The notes beneath the pieces were generated by a model. The model was not told the origin of the DNA. It saw only the letters and a program-made list of their open reading frames with translations, and did no database searches. A DNA stretch of 64,000 bases, taken from positions 189,840 through 253,839 of the forward strand of contig CAVYPD010000024.1 of NCBI GenBank assembly GCA_963770275.1, given 5' to 3'. The position numbers and the translations under genes are program-made. This stretch comes from Roseiarcus sp963770275 (lineage in GTDB: Bacteria; Pseudomonadota; Alphaproteobacteria; Rhizobiales; Beijerinckiaceae). Every line of letters begins with the position of its first letter. Position 1 is the first letter of the stretch. Of the stretch, positions 19,201 to 27,283 are shown one piece after another.

Positions 19201-19291
19201 GCCACTGGATTTCCTCGCCGCGCGGCTTCTCCGGCTCATCGAGGTGAGCGTAGCTGAGGAAGATGATTGGCTTCGCCGAATCGGAAGACAT
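16217..19291 (-). pseudogene. TIR domain-STAND NTPase-TPR protein, many frameshifts
   Basis: One immune-receptor-like gene of roughly 1,020 codons read right to left. Segment 1 (19291-18790) is a TIR_2 domain: PIIFLSYAHLDE, then IWVDRQMQGGTKWDKEI and FVLLVSANSMGSDYIIDKEL. Segment 2 is a STAND NTPase: GLVGRDAELTRLDEAW, P-loop LIAEGGAGKSALVNEWL, Walker B VLLVLDGVEPLQ and LIVLTSRVAVADIQRF, then winged-helix HPLVREWFGERL. Segment 3 (17.5-16.2 kb) is a TPR array in pieces (LAPLYHAIAHGCRAERY, FFDRPYETPVAALTPLDRALV, GSSNLSDVELLLGNIDAAVATA) ending RFADLPSRV. Three single-base insertions lie between the TIR and NTPase parts, one deletion/insertion pair sits inside the NTPase, and several more hit the TPR part. 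So it is probably dead, or the sequence is poor here. Confidence 0.75.
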
Positions 19292-19373
19292 CGGGGCGCT
19301 CCCGCCTCAGGCGAGATTTGCCGGATGCATCCTGTTCGTCAAGGCGATTGGGTCACATTCTGAAGCCGGCGCC

Positions 19374-19433
19374 ATGCCCGCGAAAGCGGGCATCGAGGTT
19401 TTGACGGGACCTAAATTCCGCTTGCGCGGGAAT
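19374..19433. repeat. REPIN-like palindromic doublet
   Basis: Two hairpins in inverted order 21 bases apart. The first, 19374-19393, is ATGCCCGC-GAAA-GCGGGCAT, a perfect 8-bp stem with a GAAA tetraloop. The second, 19415-19433, is ATTCCGC-TTGC-GCGGGAAT, the same core with one base missing. The CCCGCGAAAGCGGG core is typical of dispersed REP elements in Proteobacteria. It lies in the 341-base gap between the TIR gene and the ligase gene; the rest of that gap shows nothing else. Confidence 0.65.
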
Positions 19434-19632
19434 GACAAGACGGCCGCCAGCGGTTCAACCTGAAAGCACGTTTCCGCCAAGACGAGCCTGCTCTCCCACG
19501 GCTCGGGGCGCCCGGGAATTTCCCCACGCTTGAGGCGACGGAGGGGAAAGTCATATATGCGACGATCCATAAAGCCGCGCGACGGGCAAAACGTGAAGTC
19601 TGTTCGACGCCGGCCGATGGTTGAGGAGCGCC

Positions 19633-21228
19633 ATGGACAGATGGTTGGATCGGAAAAACCATCCTGCGACGCGCACCGAGCTGCACTATGGCGCCCGGAT
19701 CATCCGTTGCTTCGTCGAGCGCCCTAAGAGCGTCCACGAGATGCTGGCGAACGCGGTCGCGCGCCGCCCGCAGGGACTTGCGCTCATTTGCGGCGAGGAG
19801 AGACTGAGCTATTCCGAGCTCGACGCCCTCGTCGGCGAGGCCGCGGCGGGCTTACGCGCACTCGGAGTCGAGAAGGGCGACCGCGTCGCCATGGTGCTCG
19901 GCAACAGCATCGAGTTTGTCGTCGTGCTGTTCGCCGTGGCGCGGCTGGGCGCGGTGTCGGTTCCGCTCAACATCCGCCATACGCTCTCCGAGAACAGCCA
20001 CATCATCGAGGATTGCGCGGCGAAGGTGGTCGTGCACGAATTCGACCTCGCCGATCGCGTTCCGACGCCGGGCGCCCCGCCAAGTCTGAAACATGCCCTC
20101 GCGGTTCGGCATGAAGGCGGCCCGATGCTCGCGGAGTTGCGCGGCGCAGCGCCGATTGAAACGGCCGAGGCGGTCGGGGAGGAAGAGACCGCGACGATCC
20201 TCTACACATCCGGCACGACCGGCCGTCCCAAGGGGGCGATGCTCACGCACCTCAGCATCGCCCATTCCGTCATCCACTATCGCGTGACGATGGGGCTCAC
20301 CGAGGATGATTGTGGTCTCATCGCTGTTCCGATGAGCCACGTGACCGGTCTCATCGCGCTTGTGCACGCCATGGTTCATTGTGCGGCGACGCTGGTCATT
20401 ATGCCCACGTTCAAGGCGAGCGAGTTCATCGATCTCGCGGCGCGTCATCAGATGACCTACACGCTCATCGTTCCGGCGATGTTCAACCTATGTCTGCTCG
20501 CGCCGAATTTCGAAACGGCGGATCTCTCCCATTGGCGCGTCTCTGGCTATGGCGGGGCGATCATGCCGGAGGCCACGTGCGAACGCATCGCCGAAAAGCT
20601 GCCAAAACTGAAGCTGCTCAATTGCTACGGCGCGACCGAAACCACTTCGCCCGCGGCGATCATGCCTCCAGAGCAGACGGTTGCGCGAAAGGAGTTGGTC
20701 GGCCTTGCCGTGTCCTGCGGAGACATTCTGGTGATGGACCCCGAGGGCGTTGAAGCGCCATACGGACAGCCCGGCGAAATCTACATCGGCGGCGCCATGG
20801 TCGTGCCAGGCTACTTCAACAACACGCAAGCCACCGAGCGCGAGTTCGTCGCCGGATATTGGAAGTCCGGCGATCTCGGGATCATGGATGAGAAGGGCTA
20901 CCTCCGCGTCATCGATCGCATCAAGGATGTGATCAACCGCGGCGGGTTCAAGATCTATGCCTCGGAGGTCGAGAACGTTCTGCTCGAACATCCCGCCGTC
21001 GTCGAGGTCGCGGTCGTGGCGAAGCCATGTCCGGTGCTTGGCGAGCGCGTTCACGCCTTCGTCGTGCTGCGCCACGCCGTGGAAGAGGGCGAGCTTCAGC
21101 GCCATTGCGCCGATGTCCTCTCCGACTACAAGGTCCCGGAGACGGTCCGCAGCCTGGAAGGAATGCTGCCTCGCAACGCCAATGGCAAGGTTCTCAAGCG
21201 CGAGCTGCGCGCGATCCTGGTGGCGTGA
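19633..21228 (+). CDS. Acyl-CoA synthetase / AMP-dependent ligase
   Basis: About 531 residues of the ANL superfamily; activates a carboxylic acid to its AMP ester and then CoA thioester. ATP-binding motif ILYTSGTTGRPKGAMLTH, A5 motif LLNCYGATETTSPA, A7 YWKSGDLGIMDEKGYLRVIDRIKDVINRGG and the A10 lysine in PRNANGKVLKREL are intact. The start ATG 19633 has GAGGAG 10 bases upstream; an in-frame TTG at 19621 is less likely. The substrate (fatty or aromatic acid) cannot be read from sequence. It stands alone between the TIR remnant and an opposite-strand gene. Confidence 0.9.
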   Translation: MDRWLDRKNHPATRTELHYGARIIRCFVERPKSVHEMLANAVARRPQGLALICGEERLSYSELDALVGEAAAGLRALGVEKGDRVAMVLGNSIEFVVVLFAVARLGAVSVPLNIRHTLSENSHIIEDCAAKVVVHEFDLADRVPTPGAPPSLKHALAVRHEGGPMLAELRGAAPIETAEAVGEEETATILYTSGTTGRPKGAMLTHLSIAHSVIHYRVTMGLTEDDCGLIAVPMSHVTGLIALVHAMVHCAATLVIMPTFKASEFIDLAARHQMTYTLIVPAMFNLCLLAPNFETADLSHWRVSGYGGAIMPEATCERIAEKLPKLKLLNCYGATETTSPAAIMPPEQTVARKELVGLAVSCGDILVMDPEGVEAPYGQPGEIYIGGAMVVPGYFNNTQATEREFVAGYWKSGDLGIMDEKGYLRVIDRIKDVINRGGFKIYASEVENVLLEHPAVVEVAVVAKPCPVLGERVHAFVVLRHAVEEGELQRHCADVLSDYKVPETVRSLEGMLPRNANGKVLKRELRAILVA

Positions 21229-21265
21229 GGCGCATTCGTCGCCCCGTGGCGCGCATCCTTCCCCT

Positions 21266-21904
21266 CTAGGGGAAATCCGGCGCCGTAACGCCGTCTTCGC
21301 GGGTCCAAGGGTGCAGCAACATGTCGACCGCATAGGTCGGACTGGCGTAGATCGCATCCCCCAATTTCCGCATCGCGGCGGTGTCGGGCGTCGCGCCGTC
21401 CTTGTCGGCGAGCGACCGTGCGATATCGAGCGCGATCACGTCAATCGGTTCGTTCGGGTCCGGCTTGTTTCTCAGGTGAGCGCGGTTCGGCGAGCCGTAG
21501 ATGACATAGAGCCATTCGGCGATATAGGCCGTCGCCTCTTCATCAAGGCTCCATGTCCACTTGCCCGCCAACTGGACGTCCTGAATGGCGTGGGTCGCCT
21601 CGTGCACAATCGTTCTTCGGTTGGAGAGGCGCTGCAGATCGAGGTGCGGTTGGATGGTCATCGTCTCGGTCCTCCCGTAATATGAGGCTTCGACGTCGTC
21701 ATCGAGCTTGTGCGTGGCGTCATCGGCCTCGAACAGGTTGATTCGCGAGTCGAGCAGCGCGAGCACGACGGTGCGGAAGCCATGCCCCGTGATGTGCTGC
21801 CGCCCCCAACGGAAATTGAGGCGCTGACACTCGGCCGAAAGCAGAACCTGCGAGAGCTTCACCACCAGGGCGCCGTCGTTGACGTGGTCGTCGTCATCGG
21901 CCAT
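21266..21904 (-). CDS. Orphan HExxH protein, putative zinc metallopeptidase
   Basis: About 212 residues from ATG 21904, preceded by a strong AGGGAGGAC ribosome-binding site. No signal peptide. TIVHEATHAIQD supplies an HExxH zinc site, and 25 residues later SLDEEATAYIAEWLY offers the second glutamate expected for a gluzincin. The N-terminus is very acidic (MADDDDHVNDGA). LLDSRINLFEADDATHKLDDDVEASYYGRTETMTIQP precedes the motif. I do not recognise the family; it could be a stand-alone peptidase or an effector-like domain. Convergent with the acyl-CoA ligase gene, 37 bases apart. Confidence 0.75.
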   Translation of the reverse strand: MADDDDHVNDGALVVKLSQVLLSAECQRLNFRWGRQHITGHGFRTVVLALLDSRINLFEADDATHKLDDDVEASYYGRTETMTIQPHLDLQRLSNRRTIVHEATHAIQDVQLAGKWTWSLDEEATAYIAEWLYVIYGSPNRAHLRNKPDPNEPIDVIALDIARSLADKDGATPDTAAMRKLGDAIYASPTYAVDMLLHPWTREDGVTAPDFP

Positions 21905-22011
21905 GCGGTCCTCCCTCGCCTGCGTCATCTGGATTCAATCAACCACCATTCCACACGACTCGACCAGGCGCTGTGATCCCGCTCACCAGCCAACGAGGTC
22001 GACGACCAGGC

Positions 22012-23583
22012 TCAAGCTGCGTGGGCGCCCTGGCGGCGGCGCATGCGGCGCCGGCGGCGCTCGGGCGCTTCGGGGACCAATTCGGCGCTGAGCGCCGGCA
22101 GCGTGTCCATCACCCGTTCGGGCGGAAAAATGACGATCACTTCAGTTCCGAGCCTGAGCGTCGAGTTGAGGCGGAATTCCCCGCCGTGCAACTCCACCAG
22201 TCCCTTGACGATCGGCAGCCCAAGGCCCGTCCCTTCTTCCGCATTTTTCTGCGCCAGCGTCCCGCGGCCGAAAGACGACAGCACGATCGGGATCTCCTCG
22301 GGCGGAATGCCAGGCCCGGTGTCGGCGATGGACAGGTATTGTCCGCCCTTCCGGGTCCAGCCGACTTTGATGGTGATCGAGCCGCCTTGGGGCGTAAATT
22401 TGATCGCGTTGCTGAGCAGGTTCAGCGTCACCTGACGCACCGCGCGCTCGTCCGCCCAGATGCGCGGCAATCCGGCTTCCATGGCCTCCGTAATGACGAG
22501 ATGGCGCCGCTCGATCCGCAACCATAGGAGACGAAGGCACTCCTCGACCACCCCGGTGAGCGAGACCGGCTCCTCCTTCAGTTCGTACCGCCCCGCCTCC
22601 ACCCGAGACAGATCGAGAATTTCGTTGATCAGCATCAGGAGATGCTGCCCGCTGGCGTGGATGTCGGTGGAATATTCCTTGTAGGCCGGCACCGCGTGCG
22701 GACCGAACAGTTCGCCCTTCATCACTTCGGAGAACCCGAGGACGGCGTTGAGCGGGGTGCGCAGCTCATGGCTCATCGTCGCGAGGAAGCGCGACTTGGC
22801 CAGATTGGCGCCCTCGGCGCGACGGCGCGCTTCGTCCGAGTTGAGTTTGGCCTGCTCGAGTTCGGCGATGAGCGAGTCCTTTTCCGCCTGAAACGACATG
22901 TTCTGCGACGCCGCGGCGTGCAGGCGCCGCGCGACCACCAGGAAATAGCCGATGACGCCGATCGACAGCGCCGCTGTCGGTAGCGCCGCCCCGTGCAGAT
23001 GGGGGGCGTAGAGGAGGATCACGCCGATGATCATCGGCAGCATGCCAGCGACGAACGCGGCCGGTATCGCCGCCGCCAGAAGCGACATCACGGTCGAGAC
23101 GAGCAGCATCACGACGATGGCGAAAGCCTGCGCGTTCGGGTCGCTCGATTTGAGCAGCATGACGATGAGATAGGCCCAGGCCGATCCGCTGAACGCGGTG
23201 GAAAACACGAACTTGCGTCGCCAGACCCCCGCCGTCCTTTCCTGGTCGCTGCTATCCAGGAAGGCGATCGGCAGCGAATAGCCGGTCAGAATTGCGCAGG
23301 CGATGAAGGCGATCCAGGTCGTGAGCGGGCCGGCCTCGAGCCAGGCCAACGCGGTCGCGCAAACGCCAAGCGCGATGATCCCGAGCATCGGCGTGGCGCT
23401 GCGGTTGATCTCGGCGAACAGACGCACCATTGCGCTCGAATGGCTGGGGATCGCGTCGGGCTCGGAGAGGGACCGCCGCGCCTCCCTGAGCTGGATGGTC
23501 ATCTTGCGCCGGCGCGCGGCGGCGTCGGAATCGGCCTTGACGCCGCTCCCGCTCCCGCCCAGGTCCGCCCCGACATCACGCAT
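22012..23583 (-). CDS. Membrane sensor histidine kinase
   Basis: About 523 residues. After a soluble N-terminus there are about six hydrophobic helices (~res 60-230, e.g. MLGIIALGVCATALAWL, LLAAAIPAAFVAGMLPMIIGVILLYA) with no sizeable periplasmic domain, then a coiled coil (SLIAELEQAKLNSDEARRRAEGANLAKS). HisKA box: FLATMSHELRTPLNAVLGFSEVMKGELFGP. ATPase boxes: N LLSNAIKFTPQGG, G1 IADTGPGIPPEEI, G2 GTGLGLPIVKGLVELHGG. FGP after the H-box is typical of the alphaproteobacterial PdhS/DivJ-like group. No response regulator is next to it. The start is uncertain: 23598 is also possible. Confidence 0.9.
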   Translation of the reverse strand: MRDVGADLGGSGSGVKADSDAAARRRKMTIQLREARRSLSEPDAIPSHSSAMVRLFAEINRSATPMLGIIALGVCATALAWLEAGPLTTWIAFIACAILTGYSLPIAFLDSSDQERTAGVWRRKFVFSTAFSGSAWAYLIVMLLKSSDPNAQAFAIVVMLLVSTVMSLLAAAIPAAFVAGMLPMIIGVILLYAPHLHGAALPTAALSIGVIGYFLVVARRLHAAASQNMSFQAEKDSLIAELEQAKLNSDEARRRAEGANLAKSRFLATMSHELRTPLNAVLGFSEVMKGELFGPHAVPAYKEYSTDIHASGQHLLMLINEILDLSRVEAGRYELKEEPVSLTGVVEECLRLLWLRIERRHLVITEAMEAGLPRIWADERAVRQVTLNLLSNAIKFTPQGGSITIKVGWTRKGGQYLSIADTGPGIPPEEIPIVLSSFGRGTLAQKNAEEGTGLGLPIVKGLVELHGGEFRLNSTLRLGTEVIVIFPPERVMDTLPALSAELVPEAPERRRRRMRRRQGAHAA

Positions 23584-23924
23584 AGCCGCCCGACACACAC
23601 GCTGTTACTCGCGTCAATCATGCGGCCGAATTGCTTAACGAGCTGCTGACGCAATGGTTTGGAATTGGGAGATTTTTGACGATAATTTGATTAAGGTTGC
23701 TCAGTTCCGCGCCGGCAATTCGTCCCGTCATTTCGCTCGCAGCCAGACTCGCGAAATCCTGGCCTATTTGTCGACGCTCCCAGCGTGCAAATCCTCGCCT
23801 GCCCCGGCGATCTGAAGCGCAATAGGTATTTATACCCATTGTGGCGCAACCGACTGCGGCCTCAGGTTTAGGATCTTTTCCCCTTGCGTGGCGTTACCGG
23901 GCCTCGTGAGCGAGCAACAGCAGC
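23584..23924. other. Intergenic region before the GST gene
   Basis: A 341-base gap between divergent genes that should contain both promoters. A short inverted repeat GGTATTTATACC (arms GGTAT/ATACC) lies at 23824-23835, about 90 bases before the GST start. Nothing else stands out. Confidence 0.5.
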
Positions 23925-24536
23925 ATGAAACTTTACAACTCCAATCTGGCGCCGAGCCCTCGTCGCGTGCGTATTTTCCTCGCGGAAAAGGGCGTCTCGA
24001 TCCCGTGTGTCGAGATCGATCTCGCTAAGCTGGATCACAGGACGCCGGAATTCTCGGCGCTCAATCCGTTTGAGACAATCCCGATTCTCGAACTCGACGA
24101 CGGGACAAGGATCGCCGAGACGATCGCAATCTGCCGCTACATCGAGGCGCTATGGTCGGAGCCAAACCTGTTTGGCGTAACCGCGCTTGAGCAGGCGACG
24201 ATCGAGATGTGGCAGCGCCAGCTCGAATGGCGGCTGCTCTTCCCGATCGCGCAGGTCGTCCGTCACAGCCATCCGAAAATGGCGGAAATGGAAAATCCGC
24301 AGGTTCCCGACTGGGCTGCGGTCAATCGGCCGAGGGCGCTTCACGCGATGGCGATTGTCGATGAGGCCTTGCGCGACCGGCCATTTATCGCTGGCGACCG
24401 TTTCACAGTCGCCGATATCACTGGGCTCGTGGCGCTCGATTTCGCCAAGTCCGCGCGGATCGCAATCCCGCCCGAGCTCGTTTACTTCAACCGCTGGCAT
24501 GAGACGTTGAAGATGAGGCCCAGCGCCACAGCGTGA
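23925..24536 (+). CDS. Glutathione S-transferase family protein
   Basis: 203 residues. N-terminal thioredoxin-like domain: MKLYNSNLAPSPRRVRIFLAEKGVSI, where the Ser after NLAP (LAPSPRR) is the likely thiolate-activating residue, and the cis-Pro segment NPFETIPILELDDGTRIAETIAICRYIE. All-helical C-terminal domain ending with PFIAGDRFTVADITGLVALDFAK, the N-capping box and hydrophobic staple of GSTs. Substrate not known. Confidence 0.93.
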   Translation: MKLYNSNLAPSPRRVRIFLAEKGVSIPCVEIDLAKLDHRTPEFSALNPFETIPILELDDGTRIAETIAICRYIEALWSEPNLFGVTALEQATIEMWQRQLEWRLLFPIAQVVRHSHPKMAEMENPQVPDWAAVNRPRALHAMAIVDEALRDRPFIAGDRFTVADITGLVALDFAKSARIAIPPELVYFNRWHETLKMRPSATA

Positions 24537-24566
24537 GGCGCCGGCCCAAACGAAGGCCGGCGCCTC
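24535..24566. terminator. GC-rich hairpin between convergent genes
   Basis: A perfect 12-bp stem, GAGGCGCCGGCC with GGCCGGCGCCTC, around the loop CAAACGAA. It starts at the GST stop codon and precedes the end of the convergent GCG_CRPN gene. There is no T run on either strand, so it may act as a bidirectional transcription barrier. Confidence 0.5.
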
Positions 24567-24591
24567 GCGCCCTATTTAGGCGCTTTGCCGC

Positions 24592-24855
24592 TTAGTTGCA
24601 GACGCGGACGCCGTGGCGCCACCAGCAATGGCGCCCAGGGTGGGCGTAGGGATGCGCATAGGGGTGCGCATAGGCGCCGCCGTTTGGTCGGCACCCGCCA
24701 TTCGGTCCCCGATGAAAGCCGCCGCCGCAGCCGCCCGCTGTGAGCGTAAACGCGGATGGGGCCTTGTCGGCAGGCGCGAACGGCATCGCCTGGGATGGCG
24801 CAGCGGCCGAGAGGCCGACGATGGCAAAGGCAGAGGCAATCAAGATGTTTCGCAT
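24592..24855 (-). CDS. Small secreted GCG_CRPN-motif protein
   Basis: 87 residues. Signal peptide MRNILIASAFAIVGLSAAAPSQA, then GGCGGGFHRGPNGGCRPNGG, the motif that gives the GCG_CRPN group its name, then a YAHP repeat (AHPYAHPYAHP, coded by near-perfect 12-base repeats at ~24645-24680) and a tail GRHCWWRHGVRVCN with two Cys. His-rich, so metal binding is possible. Function unknown; the group is common in Hyphomicrobiales as short exported proteins. Confidence 0.8.
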   Translation of the reverse strand: MRNILIASAFAIVGLSAAAPSQAMPFAPADKAPSAFTLTAGGCGGGFHRGPNGGCRPNGGAYAHPYAHPYAHPGRHCWWRHGVRVCN

Positions 24856-25048
24856 GAAGTGGCCTTTCGGTTTGCAGCGCGGCCAGCCTTAATGGGCCGT
24901 CGTTGAACGCTCGCTGAATAGATTGAGGCCATAGGCGCCTCATTGGTTAAGGACGGGCCATTGGTTAGCGTCGGGCGCCCGCAGAATGGGAGCCGAGCGG
25001 GCGTAAAAACCCTCTCGACAGGTCACGGCAAACCTGCGAGTTCGGCGC

Positions 25049-26479
25049 ATGGCCAAGTTTCGTTCTTCTTATGTCTGCCAGAACTGCGGCGCCATTACGC
25101 AGCGTTGGCAGGGCAAGTGCGAATCGTGCGGCGAGTGGAACACGATCATTGAGGAAGGCGCCGCGCTTGGCGTCGGTGGCGCGGCCATCCGAAGGGGCGC
25201 CGCGGGTCGGCCGTTTCCGCTTGAAGACCTGTCGGGCTCGTCCAAGACCGAGCCGCGGCTCGTCACCGGCATTGGCGAACTCGATCGGGTCGCCGGAGGC
25301 GGATTCGTGCCCGGTTCGGCCACGCTGATCGGCGGAGAGCCGGGCATCGGCAAGTCGACCCTGTTGATCCAGGCCTGCGCGGCCGTCGCGCGGTCGGGCG
25401 GCCGTGTCGTCTACGTCTCGGGCGAGGAATCGACCGCCCAGGTGCGCCTGCGCGCGGCCCGGCTCGGGCTTGCCGATGCGCCCGTACAGCTCGCAGCGCA
25501 AACGTTCGTAGAGGACATCGTGGCGACGCTCGGCTCGGGCGATGCGCCGAAATTCGTGGTCATCGATTCCATTCAGACCATGTGGAGCGATGCGATCGAA
25601 TCGGCGCCTGGAACAGTCAGTCAAGTGCGCGGGGCGTCGCAGGCGCTGATCCGCTTCGCCAAGGCGAGCGACGCGGCGTTGCTGCTGGTCGGACACGTGA
25701 CCAAGGATGGCCAGATCGCGGGGCCGCGCGTGGTCGAGCATATGGTCGACGCCGTCTTCTCCTTCGAGGGCGACGGCGCGCACGCCTTCCGGCTCTTGCG
25801 AGCGGCCAAGAATCGGTTCGGCGCGACCGATGAGGTTGGCGTGTTCGAGATGACCGGAGGCGGGCTCGCGGAAGTGCCGAACCCTTCGGCCCTGTTCCTG
25901 GCGGACCGGGACGGCGCGGCCCACCCTGGCGCCGCGGTCTTCGCCGGGGTCGAAGGCGCGCGGCCGCTTCTGGTCGAAATCCAGGCTTTGGTGGCGCCGA
26001 CAACGTTTGGCACGCCGCGACGCGCGGTTGTCGGCTGGGAGCCGAGCCGATTGGCCATGGTGCTCGCGGTGCTCGAGGCCCACGGAGGCATGAAGCTCGG
26101 CCAATATGACGTCTATCTCAATGTCGCGGGCGGCCTGAGAATCATGGAGCCTGCGGCTGATCTTGCCGCAGCGGCGGCGCTCATTTCCTCGCTCACCGGC
26201 GCGAGCTTGCCGCGCGATGCGGTCTATTTCGGCGAAATCGGGTTATCGGGTTCGGTGCGCGGGGTTGCGCATGCGGGCTTGAGGCTCAAGGAGGCGGCCA
26301 AACTCGGGTTCGCGCGCGCGTTCGCGCCGCAGTCGCTTCGCGCCAGCGCCGAGCCGGTCAATATCGCGGCTCAGCCGATCGACAATGTGGCCGCGCTGGT
26401 CGCGCTGATCGCCGCGAGCGCCGTCGAAACGCGAGCGGGACGCGCCAAATCTCCGGCCCGCGATGGGGTGACGAACTGA
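25049..26479 (+). CDS. radA: DNA repair protein RadA
   Basis: RecA-like helicase that promotes branch migration in recombination. 476 residues, full length. N-terminal C4 zinc finger: YVCQNCGAITQRWQGKCESCGEW. Walker A is IGGEPGIGKSTLLIQ, the family-specific KNRFG motif appears as AAKNRFGATDEVGVFEM, and the C-terminal third is the Lon-like domain (DVYLNVAGGLRIMEPAADLA, FGEIGLSGSVRGV). It begins the radA-cvpA-purF run. Confidence 0.97.
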   Translation: MAKFRSSYVCQNCGAITQRWQGKCESCGEWNTIIEEGAALGVGGAAIRRGAAGRPFPLEDLSGSSKTEPRLVTGIGELDRVAGGGFVPGSATLIGGEPGIGKSTLLIQACAAVARSGGRVVYVSGEESTAQVRLRAARLGLADAPVQLAAQTFVEDIVATLGSGDAPKFVVIDSIQTMWSDAIESAPGTVSQVRGASQALIRFAKASDAALLLVGHVTKDGQIAGPRVVEHMVDAVFSFEGDGAHAFRLLRAAKNRFGATDEVGVFEMTGGGLAEVPNPSALFLADRDGAAHPGAAVFAGVEGARPLLVEIQALVAPTTFGTPRRAVVGWEPSRLAMVLAVLEAHGGMKLGQYDVYLNVAGGLRIMEPAADLAAAAALISSLTGASLPRDAVYFGEIGLSGSVRGVAHAGLRLKEAAKLGFARAFAPQSLRASAEPVNIAAQPIDNVAALVALIAASAVETRAGRAKSPARDGVTN

Positions 26480-26563
26480 GGCGGCTTGGTTATAAGGCGC
26501 TCGCGTCGGCTGCCACTGGGCGCACTGGATTACAGGTCGTCGCGCGACGAGGTTCTCTCGCAA

Positions 26564-27283
26564 ATGCCATCTTATCTCGATCTAGCGGTTCTCGGCATCG
26601 TTCTTGTTTCCGCGCTTCTGTCCATGATGCGGGGGTTTACCCGCGAGGTTCTCGCCATCGCCTCATGGGCCGCCGCCGCAGCGGCCGCCTATTACTTTTA
26701 CCCACTTCTCATGCCCTACCTCACTCCCTATATCCATAAGGAGGTTATCGCCCAGGCGGCCGCCGCGGCCATCGTGTTCTTCCTCACGCTGATCGTCGTG
26801 TCGCTGTTCACGGTTCGATTGTCCGACGCGATCCTCGACAGCAAGATCGGCGCTCTCGACCGGTCGCTGGGCTTCGTGTTTGGGGTCGTCAGAGGGTTCC
26901 TCCTTGCCGTCGTCGCCTTCGCCATCTTCAACTGGCTGGTCTCTGAGAAGCAGCAACCGGAATGGGTCAAGAACGCGAGGACCCGGCCGGTCCTCACCGA
27001 GACCGCCGATCGAATCGTCGCCATACTGCCGACGGATGCGGCCCAGACGATCAACGGCTGGATCGAGTCGCACGCAAACGCGGCGACGAACAGTTTGTCG
27101 CCGGCGGATAGCGCCGCCACTTCGCGCCCGAAGACCGAGGACGATCAATCGATCGCGATACCCTCTCAGCCGCAGAAGAAACCCGATTCGACGGCGGGAG
27201 GGAGCGGCTCCGCGATGGACAAGCAGAAGCTCGACGCCTTGATCAACAAGAACGCTCCCTTCGCTCCAGCTCCAAGGCAGTGA
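26564..27283 (+). CDS. cvpA: CvpA family membrane protein
   Basis: About 239 residues from ATG 26564. Four hydrophobic segments: LAVLGIVLVSALLSMMRGFTREVLAIASW (with the conserved RGFxRE), AAYYFYPLLMPYL, AAAAIVFFLTLIVVSLF and LDRSLGFVFGVVRGFLLAVVAFAIF (LDRxLGFxFGxxRG signature). The C-terminal ~90 residues are a hydrophilic Pro/Ser/Lys tail. In E. coli the gene is next to purF and has a role in envelope homeostasis and colicin V export. Its stop overlaps the purF start by 1 base (TGATG). Confidence 0.93.
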   Translation: MPSYLDLAVLGIVLVSALLSMMRGFTREVLAIASWAAAAAAAYYFYPLLMPYLTPYIHKEVIAQAAAAAIVFFLTLIVVSLFTVRLSDAILDSKIGALDRSLGFVFGVVRGFLLAVVAFAIFNWLVSEKQQPEWVKNARTRPVLTETADRIVAILPTDAAQTINGWIESHANAATNSLSPADSAATSRPKTEDDQSIAIPSQPQKKPDSTAGGSGSAMDKQKLDALINKNAPFAPAPRQ

